Notes under the pieces: model-generated
Database searches by the model: none
Seen by the model: only the letters and a program-made list of their open reading frames with translations
What the model was told of the DNA's origin: nothing
Made by a program: the position numbers and the translations under genes
Assembly (NCBI RefSeq): GCF_947494055.1
Contig: NZ_CANLTR010000004.1
Coordinates: 186,001-250,000, forward strand
DNA: 64,000 nucleotides
Source of the DNA: an uncultured Jannaschia sp.
GTDB lineage: Bacteria; Pseudomonadota; Alphaproteobacteria; Rhodobacterales; Rhodobacteraceae
Reading direction: 5' to 3'
Shown: positions 1 through 8,629 of the stretch, in pieces
Numbering within the stretch: the first letter of the stretch is position 1
How the letters are laid out: each line of letters opens with the position of its first letter

Positions 1-1
1 C

Positions 2-475
2 CACTTCCCCGAGAAGCTGATCCCCGTGGTGATCCTGAACGCGCTGCACCGCCGGCCGATCCCGGTCTACGGCGCGGGCGAGAACGTGCGCGACTGGCTT
101 TACGTGGAGGACCACGCCGACGCGCTGCTGACGGTGCTGCGGCGGGGCGAGGTCGGGCGGAACTACAATATCGGCGGCGAGAACGAGGCACGCAACATCG
201 ACCTCGTCCGCACCATCTGCGGTATCCTCGACGAGCTGCGCCCTGACGGCGCGCCGCATGCCGATCTGATCGAGTTCGTGACCGACCGGCCCGGGCACGA
301 CGCGCGCTACGCCATCGACCCGTCGCGGATGCGGGAGGAATTGGACTGGCGCCCCTCGGTGACGCTTGAGGAGGGGCTGGCGCGGACCGTGCGCTGGTAT
401 CTCGACAACGAGGCCTGGTGGCGGCCGCTCCTCGACCGCGAAGGGGTCGGCGCGCGGCTCGGGAAGGCGTCGTGA
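2..475 (+). CDS. rfbB: dTDP-glucose 4,6-dehydratase, C-terminal part (cut by the window edge)
   Basis: This is the C-terminal half of an extended short-chain dehydrogenase that converts dTDP-glucose to dTDP-4-keto-6-deoxyglucose in the dTDP-L-rhamnose pathway. The reading frame is open from base 2, so the N-terminal Rossmann motif and catalytic Tyr-Lys lie outside the window. Visible family motifs are [22 protein letters not shown] and [15 protein letters not shown] near the middle, and [15 protein letters not shown]-like [15 protein letters not shown], followed by the [12 protein letters not shown] segment; all are diagnostic for RfbB/RmlB. Its TGA stop overlaps the GTG of the next gene (GTGA), which indicates translational coupling with rfbD. 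The GTG at 26 is internal to the protein and is not a start. Confidence 0.95.
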   Translation, partial: HFPEKLIPVVILNALHRRPIPVYGAGENVRDWLYVEDHADALLTVLRRGEVGRNYNIGGENEARNIDLVRTICGILDELRPDGAPHADLIEFVTDRPGHDARYAIDPSRMREELDWRPSVTLEEGLARTVRWYLDNEAWWRPLLDREGVGARLGKAS

Positions 476-1320
476 CCGTCCTCGTCTTCGGCCGCACCGG
501 ACAGGTCGCGCGGGAATTGGCGCGGGCTTCGGAAGACGTGACCTGCCTCGGGCGGGGGGAGGCCGACCTGTCCGTGCCGGGCGCGTGTGCCGCCGCGATC
601 GAGCGCACGGCCCCGCGCGCGGTGATCAACGCCGCCGCATGGACCGACGTGGACGGGGCCGAGACCTCGGAGGCGGAGGCGACGCGTATCAACGGCGATG
701 CGCCGGGCGAGATGGCGCGGGCCTGCGCCACGGCGGGCATCCCGTTCGTCCACATTTCCACGGACTACGTCTTCGACGGCAGTGGCGAGACGCCTTGGGC
801 CCCCGGCGACCCCACCGGCCCGCTCGGCGCCTACGGTCGCTCCAAGCTCGCGGGCGAGGACGCGGTGCGGGAGGCCGGAGGGCAATTCGCGATCTTGCGG
901 ACGAGCTGGGTCGTCTCCGCGCACGGCCGCAACTTCGTGACGACCATGCTGCGCCTCGGGGCGGAACGCGACGCGCTGAACATCGTGGCGGACCAGATCG
1001 GCGGGCCGACCCCGGCGCGCGACATCGCCGGAACCTGCCTCACGCTCGCCAGGAGCCTGAGCGCCGGTGGCTCGTCCGGCACCTACCATTTCGCGGGCGC
1101 ACCCGACGTGAGCTGGGCCGGCTTCGCAGACGCGATCTTCGACGCCGCCGGACTCGATTGCGTGGTGACACCGATCCCGTCCTCGGACTACCCAACGCCT
1201 GCTCGACGGCCCCTGAACTCGCGGCTCGATTGCGCGTCGCTTCGTAGCGACCACGGTATCGACCGTCCCGACTGGCGGAAAGGCCTCGCCGTGATCCTCT
1301 CGGATCTGCGTCGGGGATAG
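472..1320 (+). CDS. rfbD: dTDP-4-dehydrorhamnose reductase
   Basis: The product (282 aa) reduces dTDP-4-keto-L-rhamnose to dTDP-L-rhamnose with NAD(P)H, the last step of rhamnose donor synthesis for LPS or exopolysaccharide. The N-terminus [15 protein letters not shown] is the nucleotide-binding glycine-rich loop. STDYVFDG and [11 protein letters not shown] (the YxxxK pair) are typical of RfbD, as is the later FAILRTSWV strand. I chose the GTG at 472 because it begins the protein two residues before the first beta strand and overlaps the rfbB stop by four bases. A longer reading from 418 would run inside rfbB. rfbA and rfbC are not visible and probably lie left of the window. Confidence 0.95.
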   Translation: MTVLVFGRTGQVARELARASEDVTCLGRGEADLSVPGACAAAIERTAPRAVINAAAWTDVDGAETSEAEATRINGDAPGEMARACATAGIPFVHISTDYVFDGSGETPWAPGDPTGPLGAYGRSKLAGEDAVREAGGQFAILRTSWVVSAHGRNFVTTMLRLGAERDALNIVADQIGGPTPARDIAGTCLTLARSLSAGGSSGTYHFAGAPDVSWAGFADAIFDAAGLDCVVTPIPSSDYPTPARRPLNSRLDCASLRSDHGIDRPDWRKGLAVILSDLRRG

Positions 1321-1342
1321 AGACAGCGCGTTCGCGCCGCGT

Positions 1343-2521
1343 CTAGCCGATCGTCTCAATGTTGAGGTTGGTGTCGATGTAGCTCTGCGAGACGAGCGGA
1401 TTGCTCGGCCGCATGAAGCAGAGCAGGTGTCCGTCCTCGGGGACGATGAACCGGCCGAGATCGACCTCCAGCCGCGACCAGTGGTCGCCCACCTCCACCC
1501 CGTTCAGCCCGTGCACGAGAATGCGCGTCGTCTGCGCGTCGCTTGCCCAGACCTCGCCCGCCGGGCCGTGCTGCAGGTACATGCGGAAGTCGAACTGGCC
1601 GATATCGTTGGACGTGCCGCGGTAGGTGCCCGTCAGGCGCGAAAGCTCGCGTCCCTTCTCCACGAAGGGCCCGACATATTTCCAGTCCAGGTCCGGCTCC
1701 GCCCCGAAGCCCCCGCTCGCGGTGTAGGTCTCGGTATCGGCGCCGGAGAAGGTCGAGAACCGGACCCAGCGATTGTTCGTGTAGCACGTCCAGCGACCGC
1801 GAATCGTGTCGGCGCGCTTCTGGCGGAAGCCGGACGGGAAGGAGACGGCGCCGGAAGCCGGATCCACGCGCAGCGCGGTGTTCCAGGCTGCCCCGTTCGC
1901 GCTGACCTTGATCGCGAAGCCGTCCGGCCCGACGCATCCCATCTCGGCGCGTCCCGAGTAGCCGGACTGGAACAGCAGGCTCGCCGTGTCGCGTTCCGCG
2001 GACTTGTTGATCTTGAGCTGGTGTCCCCCGCCGTCGTGGTTCAGCAGCGTCGCCGCCGCCGAGACCGTCAGGCGGTTCGTCGCGTCGGCCGTGGCGTTGA
2101 TGCCGAAGACGTCGGCCGTCTCGATGGGTTGGGCGGGCCCGGGAGCGGGTTCAGTGGTCCCGCCCGAACCGCCGGTCTCGCCCTGAACCGCCGTCCAGGC
2201 CGTGCCGTCGAAGACGACGTCCCGGGACAGTGCCTCGACATGGAATCGCCAGCCACGGGCCGGCGCGATGAAGGCCCAAGCATTGTCCTCGCGCACAGCG
2301 ATGGCGTTCTCGTGGCCCGCCCAGTCCCCTGTCGCGCCAGCCGCCACAATATGACGTGCGCCGTTCTCGGGTGCGGCAGGCGGTGTCGGCCGGTCGATGT
2401 CGGCGACGACGGGCTGAACCAGCGCGTCGAGTCGGCGCAGCGCCTCGTTGTGCGTGATGTGCTTCTGGGCCTGATTGCCCTGGATCAGGGGAAGCGACAG
2501 GATCGTGGTATCTTCTTGCAT
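1343..2521 (-). CDS. DUF2793 domain protein, tail/spike-like
   Basis: A 392-aa protein whose N-terminal ~120 residues match the DUF2793 pattern: LPLIQGNQAQKHITHNEALR, followed by RGWRFHVE and VVFDGTAW. This domain occurs in phage tail proteins and in gene-transfer-agent-associated genes of Rhodobacterales. As I recall, it is linked to the RcGTA head-spike locus ghsA/ghsB. The middle holds a Gly/Pro-rich linker and a stretch resembling phage fibre repeats (SLLFQSGYSGRAEMGCVGPD). The last ~165 residues are unassigned. The ATG at 2521 is preceded by GGAGG nine bases upstream; a longer reading to 2824 has no such support. It lies between rhamnose and capsule-type genes on the opposite strand. No other phage or GTA gene is nearby. 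The gene itself is secure; a function in spike or capsule binding is inference. Confidence 0.8.
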   Translation of the reverse strand: MQEDTTILSLPLIQGNQAQKHITHNEALRRLDALVQPVVADIDRPTPPAAPENGARHIVAAGATGDWAGHENAIAVREDNAWAFIAPARGWRFHVEALSRDVVFDGTAWTAVQGETGGSGGTTEPAPGPAQPIETADVFGINATADATNRLTVSAAATLLNHDGGGHQLKINKSAERDTASLLFQSGYSGRAEMGCVGPDGFAIKVSANGAAWNTALRVDPASGAVSFPSGFRQKRADTIRGRWTCYTNNRWVRFSTFSGADTETYTASGGFGAEPDLDWKYVGPFVEKGRELSRLTGTYRGTSNDIGQFDFRMYLQHGPAGEVWASDAQTTRILVHGLNGVEVGDHWSRLEVDLGRFIVPEDGHLLCFMRPSNPLVSQSYIDTNLNIETIG

Positions 2522-2569
2522 GGATGTGGGGCCTCCGGCGATCTGAAGTTCCGGAACCTCGGCGCGAGC

Positions 2570-2587
2570 GGTTAACGGTTTGTTAAC
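2570..2587 (-). promoter_or_regulatory. Perfect CtrA-type box (TTAA-N7-TTAACC)
   Basis: Read on the minus strand, TTAA, seven bases, then TTAACC matches the full CtrA recognition consensus of Alphaproteobacteria. The two TTAA quartets are at 2583-2586 and 2572-2575. The box ends 48 bases before the ATG of the DUF2793 gene, a reasonable promoter position for that gene. It is also about 210 bases upstream of the divergent CapD-type gene. That CtrA uses it is inference. Confidence 0.6.
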
Positions 2588-2764
2588 GCATCTTGCAACG
2601 CGGTGATGTGCCGTCATTCCACCCTTCGCGGATGCGGGGCGTTGCCCGGGCGGCCATATGCGCCAGATGGGCAACAGCCGCGGCACCATATTCGACGCGC
2701 ATCGGCCGATCCATGCCTGCCACGTTGCCGCCGGAATGCACTTGGCATAGCAAAGCCGGATTGT

Positions 2765-2782
2765 GGCCCGCGACGGCGGGCC
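2765..2782 (+). repeat. Perfect 7-bp inverted repeat just before the capD-like ribosome binding site
   Basis: GGCCCGC (2765-2771) and GCGGGCC (2776-2782) pair perfectly around the four-base loop GACG. The hairpin ends three bases before the AAGGAGG ribosome binding site at 2786-2792. It would sit in the leader of the CapD-type gene and could limit ribosome access or act in attenuation. No partner sequence or T-run is seen. Confidence 0.4.
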
Positions 2783-2796
2783 GTTAAGGAGGCGTT

Positions 2797-4743
2797 TTGT
2801 CCAAGCTTTCTGATGTCCGGACATCGCGCATGGAGACGCTGCTGCGCTCTCTGAGCCGGCGCCACAAATACACGCTCTTCCTCGTCTGCGACCTCGTTCT
2901 GGTCGTCTTCTCGCTGGCGGTGACCCTCTGGGCCATGCATCTGCCGGCCGGCTTTCCGCCCCCTGGCGTGGCCTTGATCGTCGCGGCCCCGATCCTGTCG
3001 GTGACGGCCGCGGGTCTGGCGGTCGGGCTCGGGCTGCCGTCGCTCTCGCTCGCGGAATACGACAGCAGCGCGACGATCCGCAGCGCGCTGCTCGCGATCT
3101 GCCTCGCCGTGGCCGCCTATGTGCTGACGAGCGCGGTCGGCCTGTCGCTTCCCTTCGTCATCTATGCTGGATTCGCAGTCACGCTGTTCCTGTCGATGTT
3201 CCTCAGCCGCGTCGTCGCGCTGCAGGTCGTCCTGTCGGTCTACCGGCGCGGCGGACACGTGACACGCGTGCTGATCTATGGGGCCGGTGCGACCGGCACA
3301 CAGCTCGTGCGCGCCTTCCGCAGTCACAAGGGCATCCATCCGATCGCCTTCGTCGACGACAAGCCGTCGATGCAGGGCCTCACGATCGCCGGGCTGACCG
3401 TCTACGGTCCGACCCGCATCGCCGAGATCGCGGAGAAGAAACGCATCCACCGTGTCCTCCTCGCGGTGCCGTCGCTCAGTCCGCCGAAGCAGGCGCGAAT
3501 CGCCGCGCGGCTGCAGGCGATGGGGCTCGAGGTGCAGACGCTGCCCTCCTTCGCGCAACTTATCGGCACCGAGGCACTGATCGACCGGCTTGAGACGCTG
3601 AAGCCGCAGATGCTGCTCGGGCGCGACGAGGTGAAGACCCCGCTGATGGAAGGGGCGGTCTCCTATGCCGGCAAGTCCGTCCTCGTCTCCGGGGCCGGCG
3701 GCTCCATCGGCGCGGAGCTCTGTCGGCAGCTGATCGAATGCGCGCCGAAGCGGCTCGTCCTCTACGAGATGAGCGAGATCGCGCTCTTCACCGTGCACCG
3801 CGAGCTTCGCCGTCTGGCGGAGGCGATGCAGGTCGAGCTGGTGCCCGTCCTCGGCTCGGTCTGCGACGCGCGACAGGTGCGGCAGGCGCTCTCCGATCAC
3901 GGGGTAGAGGTCATCCTGCATGCCGCCGCCTACAAGCACGTGGCGATGGTGCAGTGCAATCCGCTGGCCGGGCTCGCCAACAACGTCCTCGGCACGCAGG
4001 TCATCGCCGCCGGCGCGGTAGAGGCGGGGATCGAGCGGTTCATCCTGATCTCCACCGACAAGGCCGTCCGCCCGAGCGGCGTGATGGGGGCGAGCAAGCG
4101 TCTGGCCGAGCTCATCGTGCAGGATCTGGCGAGCCGCGTTCCCGAAGGCGGCCCCATCCTGTCGATGGTCCGGTTCGGCAACGTCCTCGGCTCCTCCGGG
4201 TCGGTCGTCCCGATCTTCCACGAGCAGATCCGCCGCGGCGGCCCGGTCACCGTCACCCATCCCCACGTCACCCGCTACTTCATGACCATCGAGGAGGCCG
4301 CGCGCCTCGTCCTGCGCGCCGGTTCGATGGCCGATGGCGGCGAGGTCTTCCTTCTCGACATGGGAGAGCCGGTGCGAATCGTCGACCTCGCCCAGCATGC
4401 GATCGAGGCGTCCGGCTATACCGTCCAGAGCGAGGCCAATCCGAACGGCGACATCAGGATCGACTATATCGGTCTCGCCGAGGGAGAGAAGCTGCACGAG
4501 GAACTGTTCTTCGACGGCTCCGAGCGCCCGACGGCGCACCGCAAGATCTTCCGTGTCCGCGAGGCCGGCGTCTCCGAATTCGAGATGGCCGACATCCTGC
4601 GTACGCTGCGGCGCGCCGTCGACGAGGGCGACGCCGAGGCGGCGCTGTCGCTGGTCCGCCGGCGCATCTCGGGCTTTGGATCTGATCGCCTGGAAACGGG
4701 CAACGCTTCTCCGGCCGACCCGGCCAGCCTGCCCGGGCGGTGA
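2797..4743 (+). CDS. CapD/WbpM-type membrane nucleotide-sugar 4,6-dehydratase
   Basis: A 648-aa inner-membrane polysaccharide biosynthesis protein. About four hydrophobic segments occupy residues ~25-130. A CoA-binding-like Rossmann fold follows (IYGAGATGTQLVRAF, residues ~162-176), then a second SDR domain (VLVSGAGGSIGAELCRQL, from ~residue 295). The signature ISTDKAVRPSGVMGASKR (~residues 417-434) has Met in place of the SDR tyrosine, as in long UDP-GlcNAc 4,6-dehydratases such as WbpM. These enzymes make 4-keto-6-deoxy-HexNAc donors for O-antigen or capsule. The TTG start is chosen because AAGGAGG lies four bases upstream; an ATG at residue 12 (2830) is the alternative. The exact substrate cannot be read from sequence. 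Confidence 0.92.
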   Translation: MSKLSDVRTSRMETLLRSLSRRHKYTLFLVCDLVLVVFSLAVTLWAMHLPAGFPPPGVALIVAAPILSVTAAGLAVGLGLPSLSLAEYDSSATIRSALLAICLAVAAYVLTSAVGLSLPFVIYAGFAVTLFLSMFLSRVVALQVVLSVYRRGGHVTRVLIYGAGATGTQLVRAFRSHKGIHPIAFVDDKPSMQGLTIAGLTVYGPTRIAEIAEKKRIHRVLLAVPSLSPPKQARIAARLQAMGLEVQTLPSFAQLIGTEALIDRLETLKPQMLLGRDEVKTPLMEGAVSYAGKSVLVSGAGGSIGAELCRQLIECAPKRLVLYEMSEIALFTVHRELRRLAEAMQVELVPVLGSVCDARQVRQALSDHGVEVILHAAAYKHVAMVQCNPLAGLANNVLGTQVIAAGAVEAGIERFILISTDKAVRPSGVMGASKRLAELIVQDLASRVPEGGPILSMVRFGNVLGSSGSVVPIFHEQIRRGGPVTVTHPHVTRYFMTIEEAARLVLRAGSMADGGEVFLLDMGEPVRIVDLAQHAIEASGYTVQSEANPNGDIRIDYIGLAEGEKLHEELFFDGSERPTAHRKIFRVREAGVSEFEMADILRTLRRAVDEGDAEAALSLVRRRISGFGSDRLETGNASPADPASLPGR

Positions 4744-4785
4744 TACGGGTTTGACGCGTCCGCCCGCCTCTGACACGACAGGGCC

Positions 4786-5802
4786 ATGAAACGAGCGCTC
4801 GTCACCGGCTCGGCCGGATTTATCGGCTACCACCTCTCGAAGCTCCTCCTCGAGCGCGGCTGGCAGGTCACGGGCCTCGACGTCTTTTCGGACTATTACG
4901 ACGTCGGACTGAAGCGACGCCGCCACGAGATGCTGGCCGGATCGGCCTTCGCAGAGGTCGAGGCCAGCGTCGCGACCCCGGGCCTCGTGCGCGACCTGAT
5001 GGCCGACGAGCGCCCCGACGCGGTGATCCACCTCGCCGCGCAGGCGGGCGTGCGTCACTCCATCGACGCGCCGCGCGAATATGTCGAGGCCAACCTTCTC
5101 GGCAGCTACGAAGTGCTGGAAGCCGCGCGGGCCACCACACCGTCGCACCTCCTGCTGGCCTCGACCTCCTCGGTCTACGGGGCGAGCACGGAGATGCCCT
5201 ACCGGGAGACGATGAAGGTCGACACGCAGATGTCGTTCTACGCCGCCACCAAGAAGGCGAACGAGGCGATGGCGCACAGCTACGCCCATCTCTACGGCAT
5301 CCCGACGACGATGTTCCGCTTCTTCACGGTCTACGGGCCCTGGGGCCGGCCGGACATGGCCCCGTTCAAGTTCGTCCGCGCCGTGCTCGCGAACGAGCCG
5401 ATCGACGTCTACAACCACGGCCGGATGCTCCGCGATTTCACCTACGTCTCCGATCTCGTACAGGGCATCGCGGATCTCATCGACGTGCCGCCGGGGTCCG
5501 AGCCCGTTTCCGAGCGTGACAGCCTGAGCCCGGTCGCGCCGCACAGGATCGTCAATATCGGCAATGGCGAGACGATCGAGCTCGGCCGCTTTATCGAGGC
5601 GATCGAGGCGGCGACCGGGAAAACCGCCCGGCGCAACCTCATGGACATGCAGCCGGGCGACGTCAGTGCGACCTGGGCGGATACGGGGCTTCTGACCGAC
5701 CTGCTGGGCCATCCGCTGCCGCGCACTTCGGTGGAGGACGGCATGCGGTCTTTCGTGGACTGGTACAGGGCCGAATACGACGGGGCCGCCGCGATTCCGT
5801 AG
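4786..5802 (+). CDS. lpsL: UDP-glucuronate 4-epimerase (LpsL/CapI type)
   Basis: This 338-aa NAD-dependent extended SDR interconverts UDP-glucuronate and UDP-galacturonate. The N-terminus has VTGSAGFIGYHLSKLL, followed by GLDVFSDYYDVGLKRRR, a segment typical of UDP-uronate rather than UDP-glucose epimerases. HLAAQAGVRHSID and the catalytic SFYAATKKANE (YxxxK) follow, with FRFFTVYGPWGRPDMAPFKF in the C-terminal part. The next gene encodes UDP-glucose 6-dehydrogenase, which makes its substrate. This pairing matches the lpsL-rkpK neighbours of Sinorhizobium. The gene follows the CapD-type gene by 42 bases and is followed by a hairpin at 5804-5850. Galacturonate from this route could enter the LPS core or capsule. 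Confidence 0.93.
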   Translation: MKRALVTGSAGFIGYHLSKLLLERGWQVTGLDVFSDYYDVGLKRRRHEMLAGSAFAEVEASVATPGLVRDLMADERPDAVIHLAAQAGVRHSIDAPREYVEANLLGSYEVLEAARATTPSHLLLASTSSVYGASTEMPYRETMKVDTQMSFYAATKKANEAMAHSYAHLYGIPTTMFRFFTVYGPWGRPDMAPFKFVRAVLANEPIDVYNHGRMLRDFTYVSDLVQGIADLIDVPPGSEPVSERDSLSPVAPHRIVNIGNGETIELGRFIEAIEAATGKTARRNLMDMQPGDVSATWADTGLLTDLLGHPLPRTSVEDGMRSFVDWYRAEYDGAAAIP

Positions 5803-5803
5803 C

Positions 5804-5850
5804 GGGCGGGGCGACGGGTACCGATAAGACCCGTCGTCGCCAATCCGCCC
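5804..5850 (+). terminator. Two-part GC-rich hairpin after the epimerase gene
   Basis: Outer arms GGGCGG (5804-5809) and CCGCCC (5845-5850) enclose inner arms CGACGGGT (5812-5819) and ACCCGTCG (5829-5836). The structure begins two bases after the stop codon. No T-run follows, so it may be a weak or factor-dependent terminator, or an mRNA-stabilising hairpin, before ugd. Confidence 0.45.
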
Positions 5851-5993
5851 GAATGGACGGCGACCGCCGACACGGCGGAAATAGTCTTTACGATTTGGCA
5901 ACGGATGCCGCCGAGAAGCGGGTCGAACCATCTCGACACCGGCACGGAATATCGGGCATGGCGCCCGGGAAACGAAGACGAAGAGGTCATCCT

Positions 5994-7298
5994 ATGCGCA
6001 TCGCTATGATCGGAACAGGCTATGTCGGCCTCGTCTCGGGCGTCTGCTTCTCCGATTTCGGGCACGAGGTGGTCTGCGTGGACCGCGACCCGAAGAAGAT
6101 CGAGATGCTCGGGGCCGGCCGCGTGCCGATCTTCGAGCCGGGCCTCGACGACCTGATGGTGCGCAACGTCGGCGCCGGCCGCCTGTCCTTCACCACGAGC
6201 CTGAAGGAGGCCGTCGACGGCGCGGACGCGGTCTTCATCGCCGTCGGCACGCCGACCCGTCGCGGCGACGGCCATGCCGACCTGACCTACGTCATGAATG
6301 CCGCGGCCGAGATCGCGAAGGCGCTGACGGGCTACGCCGTGATCGTCACCAAGTCGACCGTCCCCGTCGGCACCAACCGCAAGGTGGCCGAGGCCGTCCG
6401 GGCGGCAAACCCCGACGCCGAGTTCGACGTCGCCTCGAACCCCGAATTCCTGCGCGAGGGCGCGGCGATCGACGACTTCATGCGGCCCGACCGCGTCGTC
6501 GTCGGCGTCGAGACCGAGCGCGCGGAGCAGGTCATGTCGGAGATCTACCGCCCGCTCTACCTGCGTGACTTCGCGATCATGGTGACCGATCTCGAATCCG
6601 CCGAGATGATCAAGTACGCCGCCAACGCGTTCCTCGCGACCAAGATCACCTTCATCAACGAGATCGCCGCGCTTTGCGAGCGAGTCGGGGCCGACGTGAA
6701 GAAGGTCTCGAAGGGCATGGGCCTCGACGGGCGGATCGGCAACAAGTTCCTGCATGCCGGGCCGGGCTACGGCGGCTCCTGCTTCCCGAAGGACACCGCC
6801 GCGCTCGCCCGGATCGGGCAGGAGCATGCGATGCCCATGCGCATCACCGAGGCGGTGATGCAGGTCAACGACAGCGTGAAGGCCCGCATGGTCGAGAAGC
6901 TGCGCGACCTTTGCGACGGCTCGTTCAACCGCAAGACGATCGCGGTGATGGGCGTGACCTTCAAGCCGAACACCGACGACATGCGCGAGGCGCCGAGCCT
7001 GACCATCGTGCCCGCGCTCGTGGGTGGCGGCGCGAAGGTCCGGGTCGTCGACCCCGAGGGGCGGCGCGAGGGCGAAGCGCTGTTGCCCGGCGTGGACTGG
7101 GTCGAGGATCCCTACGAGGCGTCGAAGGATGCCGACCTGATCGTGCTCCTGACCGAGTGGAACGAGTTCCGTGCGCTGGATCTCACACGTATCGCCGGCG
7201 ACATGCGGACGGCGCGGATGGCCGACCTGCGCAACATCTACTCGCGTCAGGTGGCGCAGGATGCCGGGTTCGAGGGGTACGACGCCGTCGGGCGCTGA
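5994..7298 (+). CDS. rkpK: UDP-glucose 6-dehydrogenase
   Basis: The 434-aa enzyme oxidises UDP-glucose to UDP-glucuronate with two NAD+. The NAD-binding N-terminus is MRIAMIGTGYVGLVSGVCF. ASNPEFLREGAAIDDF is the substrate-contact segment. GPGYGGSCFPKDTAAL carries the catalytic cysteine at about residue 263. The C-terminal VMGVTFKPNTDDMREAPSL belongs to the UDP-binding domain. I chose the ATG at 5994 because AAGAGG lies seven bases upstream and the protein starts directly at the first beta strand; a reading from 5853 would add 47 residues of non-family sequence. Upstream UDP-glucuronate 4-epimerase uses the product. The symbol ugd would also be appropriate. Confidence 0.96.
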   Translation: MRIAMIGTGYVGLVSGVCFSDFGHEVVCVDRDPKKIEMLGAGRVPIFEPGLDDLMVRNVGAGRLSFTTSLKEAVDGADAVFIAVGTPTRRGDGHADLTYVMNAAAEIAKALTGYAVIVTKSTVPVGTNRKVAEAVRAANPDAEFDVASNPEFLREGAAIDDFMRPDRVVVGVETERAEQVMSEIYRPLYLRDFAIMVTDLESAEMIKYAANAFLATKITFINEIAALCERVGADVKKVSKGMGLDGRIGNKFLHAGPGYGGSCFPKDTAALARIGQEHAMPMRITEAVMQVNDSVKARMVEKLRDLCDGSFNRKTIAVMGVTFKPNTDDMREAPSLTIVPALVGGGAKVRVVDPEGRREGEALLPGVDWVEDPYEASKDADLIVLLTEWNEFRALDLTRIAGDMRTARMADLRNIYSRQVAQDAGFEGYDAVGR

Positions 7299-7307
7299 CC
7301 GGCGCCC

Positions 7308-8549
7308 ATGCGCATCCTCTTCGTCCACCAGAACATGCCCGGCCAGTACCGGGAGCTTCTGGCCTGGCTGGTCGGGCAGGGCGGGCACGAGGTCGTCTTC
7401 CTGACCCAGCGGCGGGACCATCCGGACATGCCCGGTGTCCGGCAGGTGATCTATCGCCCGCACCACGCCGCGGCCGAAAATGCCTACGGCTTGTCGAAGG
7501 TCTGGGAGGAAGCGGCGGGAACCGCCTACGGCGCGGCGCAGGCGATGGCCGGACTGCGCGACGAGGGTTTCGTGCCCGACATCGTGCTCGGCCATACCGG
7601 CTGGGGCGAACTTCTGTTCGTGAAGCAGGTTCTGCCCGACACGCCGGTCCTGGGGTTCTTCGAATACTATTACCGCGCCCGGGGCGGCCCGGTCGGCTTC
7701 GACCCGGAGGAGCCCCCCGCCGCAACCGCGCCGTTCCTGCTCGCCGCGCGCAACGCCGTGCCGAACAGCGCGATCCTGGCCGTCGATCGCGGGATCTGCC
7801 CAACGCTCTGGCAGCGCGATACCTTTCCGGCGTCGTTCCACGACCGGCTATCGGTCTGCCACGACGGCATCCGCACCGACCGGCTCGGTCCCGATCCGCA
7901 GGTCGAGTTGAACCTCGGTCGGGCCGGGCGGCTGACGCGCGACGACGAGATCGTCACCTACGTCGCGCGCAACATGGAGCGGACGCGCGGCTTCCACGTG
8001 CTGATGCGCGCGCTGCCGGCGATCCAGGCGGCGCGGCCGAAGGCGCGCATCCTGATCGTCGGCGGCTCCGGCGCGTCCTACGGGCGGGCGAGCGCGGCGG
8101 AGGGCGGCTTCCGCGCCGAACTCGAAGCCGAGGTCGGCCACCTCGTCGACTGGGACCGTGTGCATTTCCTGGGCCGCGTGCCCTACGAGGCCTTCCGTAA
8201 GATCGTGCAGGTCAGCCGCTGCCACATCTACCTGACGATGCCCTTCGTGCTATCCTGGTCGCTCCTGGAGGCGATGGCGATGGAGGCCACGATCGTCGCC
8301 TCCGACGTGGCGCCGGTGCGCGAGGTGATGACCGACGGCGAGACCGGCCGCCTCGTCGATTTCCACGACCCGGCGGCGCTGGCGGAGACGGTGACGGACG
8401 TGCTCGCCCGGCCGGAGGCGCATGCCGGTCTCGGCCGTGCCGCCCGCGCGCATGTCGTGGCGGAGTACGATTTCCTCACCGCATGCCTTCCGCGCCAGAT
8501 CGCCGAGATCAACGCGCTGGTGCCGCCGGAGCGTCGCCTGCATCTCTGA
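7308..8549 (+). CDS. Glycosyltransferase, GT4-type fold
   Basis: A 413-aa GT-B glycosyltransferase. The N-terminal domain starts MRILFVHQNMPGQYREL. The C-terminal domain shows VTYVARNMERTRGFHVLMRALP, ILIVGGSG, VHFLGRVPYEAF and MPFVLSWSLLEAMAMEATIVASDVAPVREV, the nucleotide-sugar site with a family-4-like ExxxxE region in variant form. It follows ugd by nine bases and precedes kdsD, so a role in capsule or LPS core assembly is likely. Donor and acceptor are unknown. It acts on the cytoplasmic face; no membrane segment or signal peptide is seen. Confidence 0.88.
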   Translation: MRILFVHQNMPGQYRELLAWLVGQGGHEVVFLTQRRDHPDMPGVRQVIYRPHHAAAENAYGLSKVWEEAAGTAYGAAQAMAGLRDEGFVPDIVLGHTGWGELLFVKQVLPDTPVLGFFEYYYRARGGPVGFDPEEPPAATAPFLLAARNAVPNSAILAVDRGICPTLWQRDTFPASFHDRLSVCHDGIRTDRLGPDPQVELNLGRAGRLTRDDEIVTYVARNMERTRGFHVLMRALPAIQAARPKARILIVGGSGASYGRASAAEGGFRAELEAEVGHLVDWDRVHFLGRVPYEAFRKIVQVSRCHIYLTMPFVLSWSLLEAMAMEATIVASDVAPVREVMTDGETGRLVDFHDPAALAETVTDVLARPEAHAGLGRAARAHVVAEYDFLTACLPRQIAEINALVPPERRLHL

Positions 8550-8629
8550 GATGCGACGACAGGCGTGATGCGGCAAGGGCAGCCCTTGCCCGAGTTGCGC
8601 CGCCCGGACGGCCCGCGTATCTGCCGCCC

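Noticed and set aside
307-1359. Long open frame opposite rfbB/rfbD
   Set aside because: High-GC shadow with Arg/Gly-rich, family-free sequence; both + strand genes are clear.
2614-5931. 1105-residue minus-strand open frame
   Set aside because: It lies opposite the CapD-type and epimerase genes, is rich in Asp-Arg-His patterns typical of antisense translation, and matches no family.
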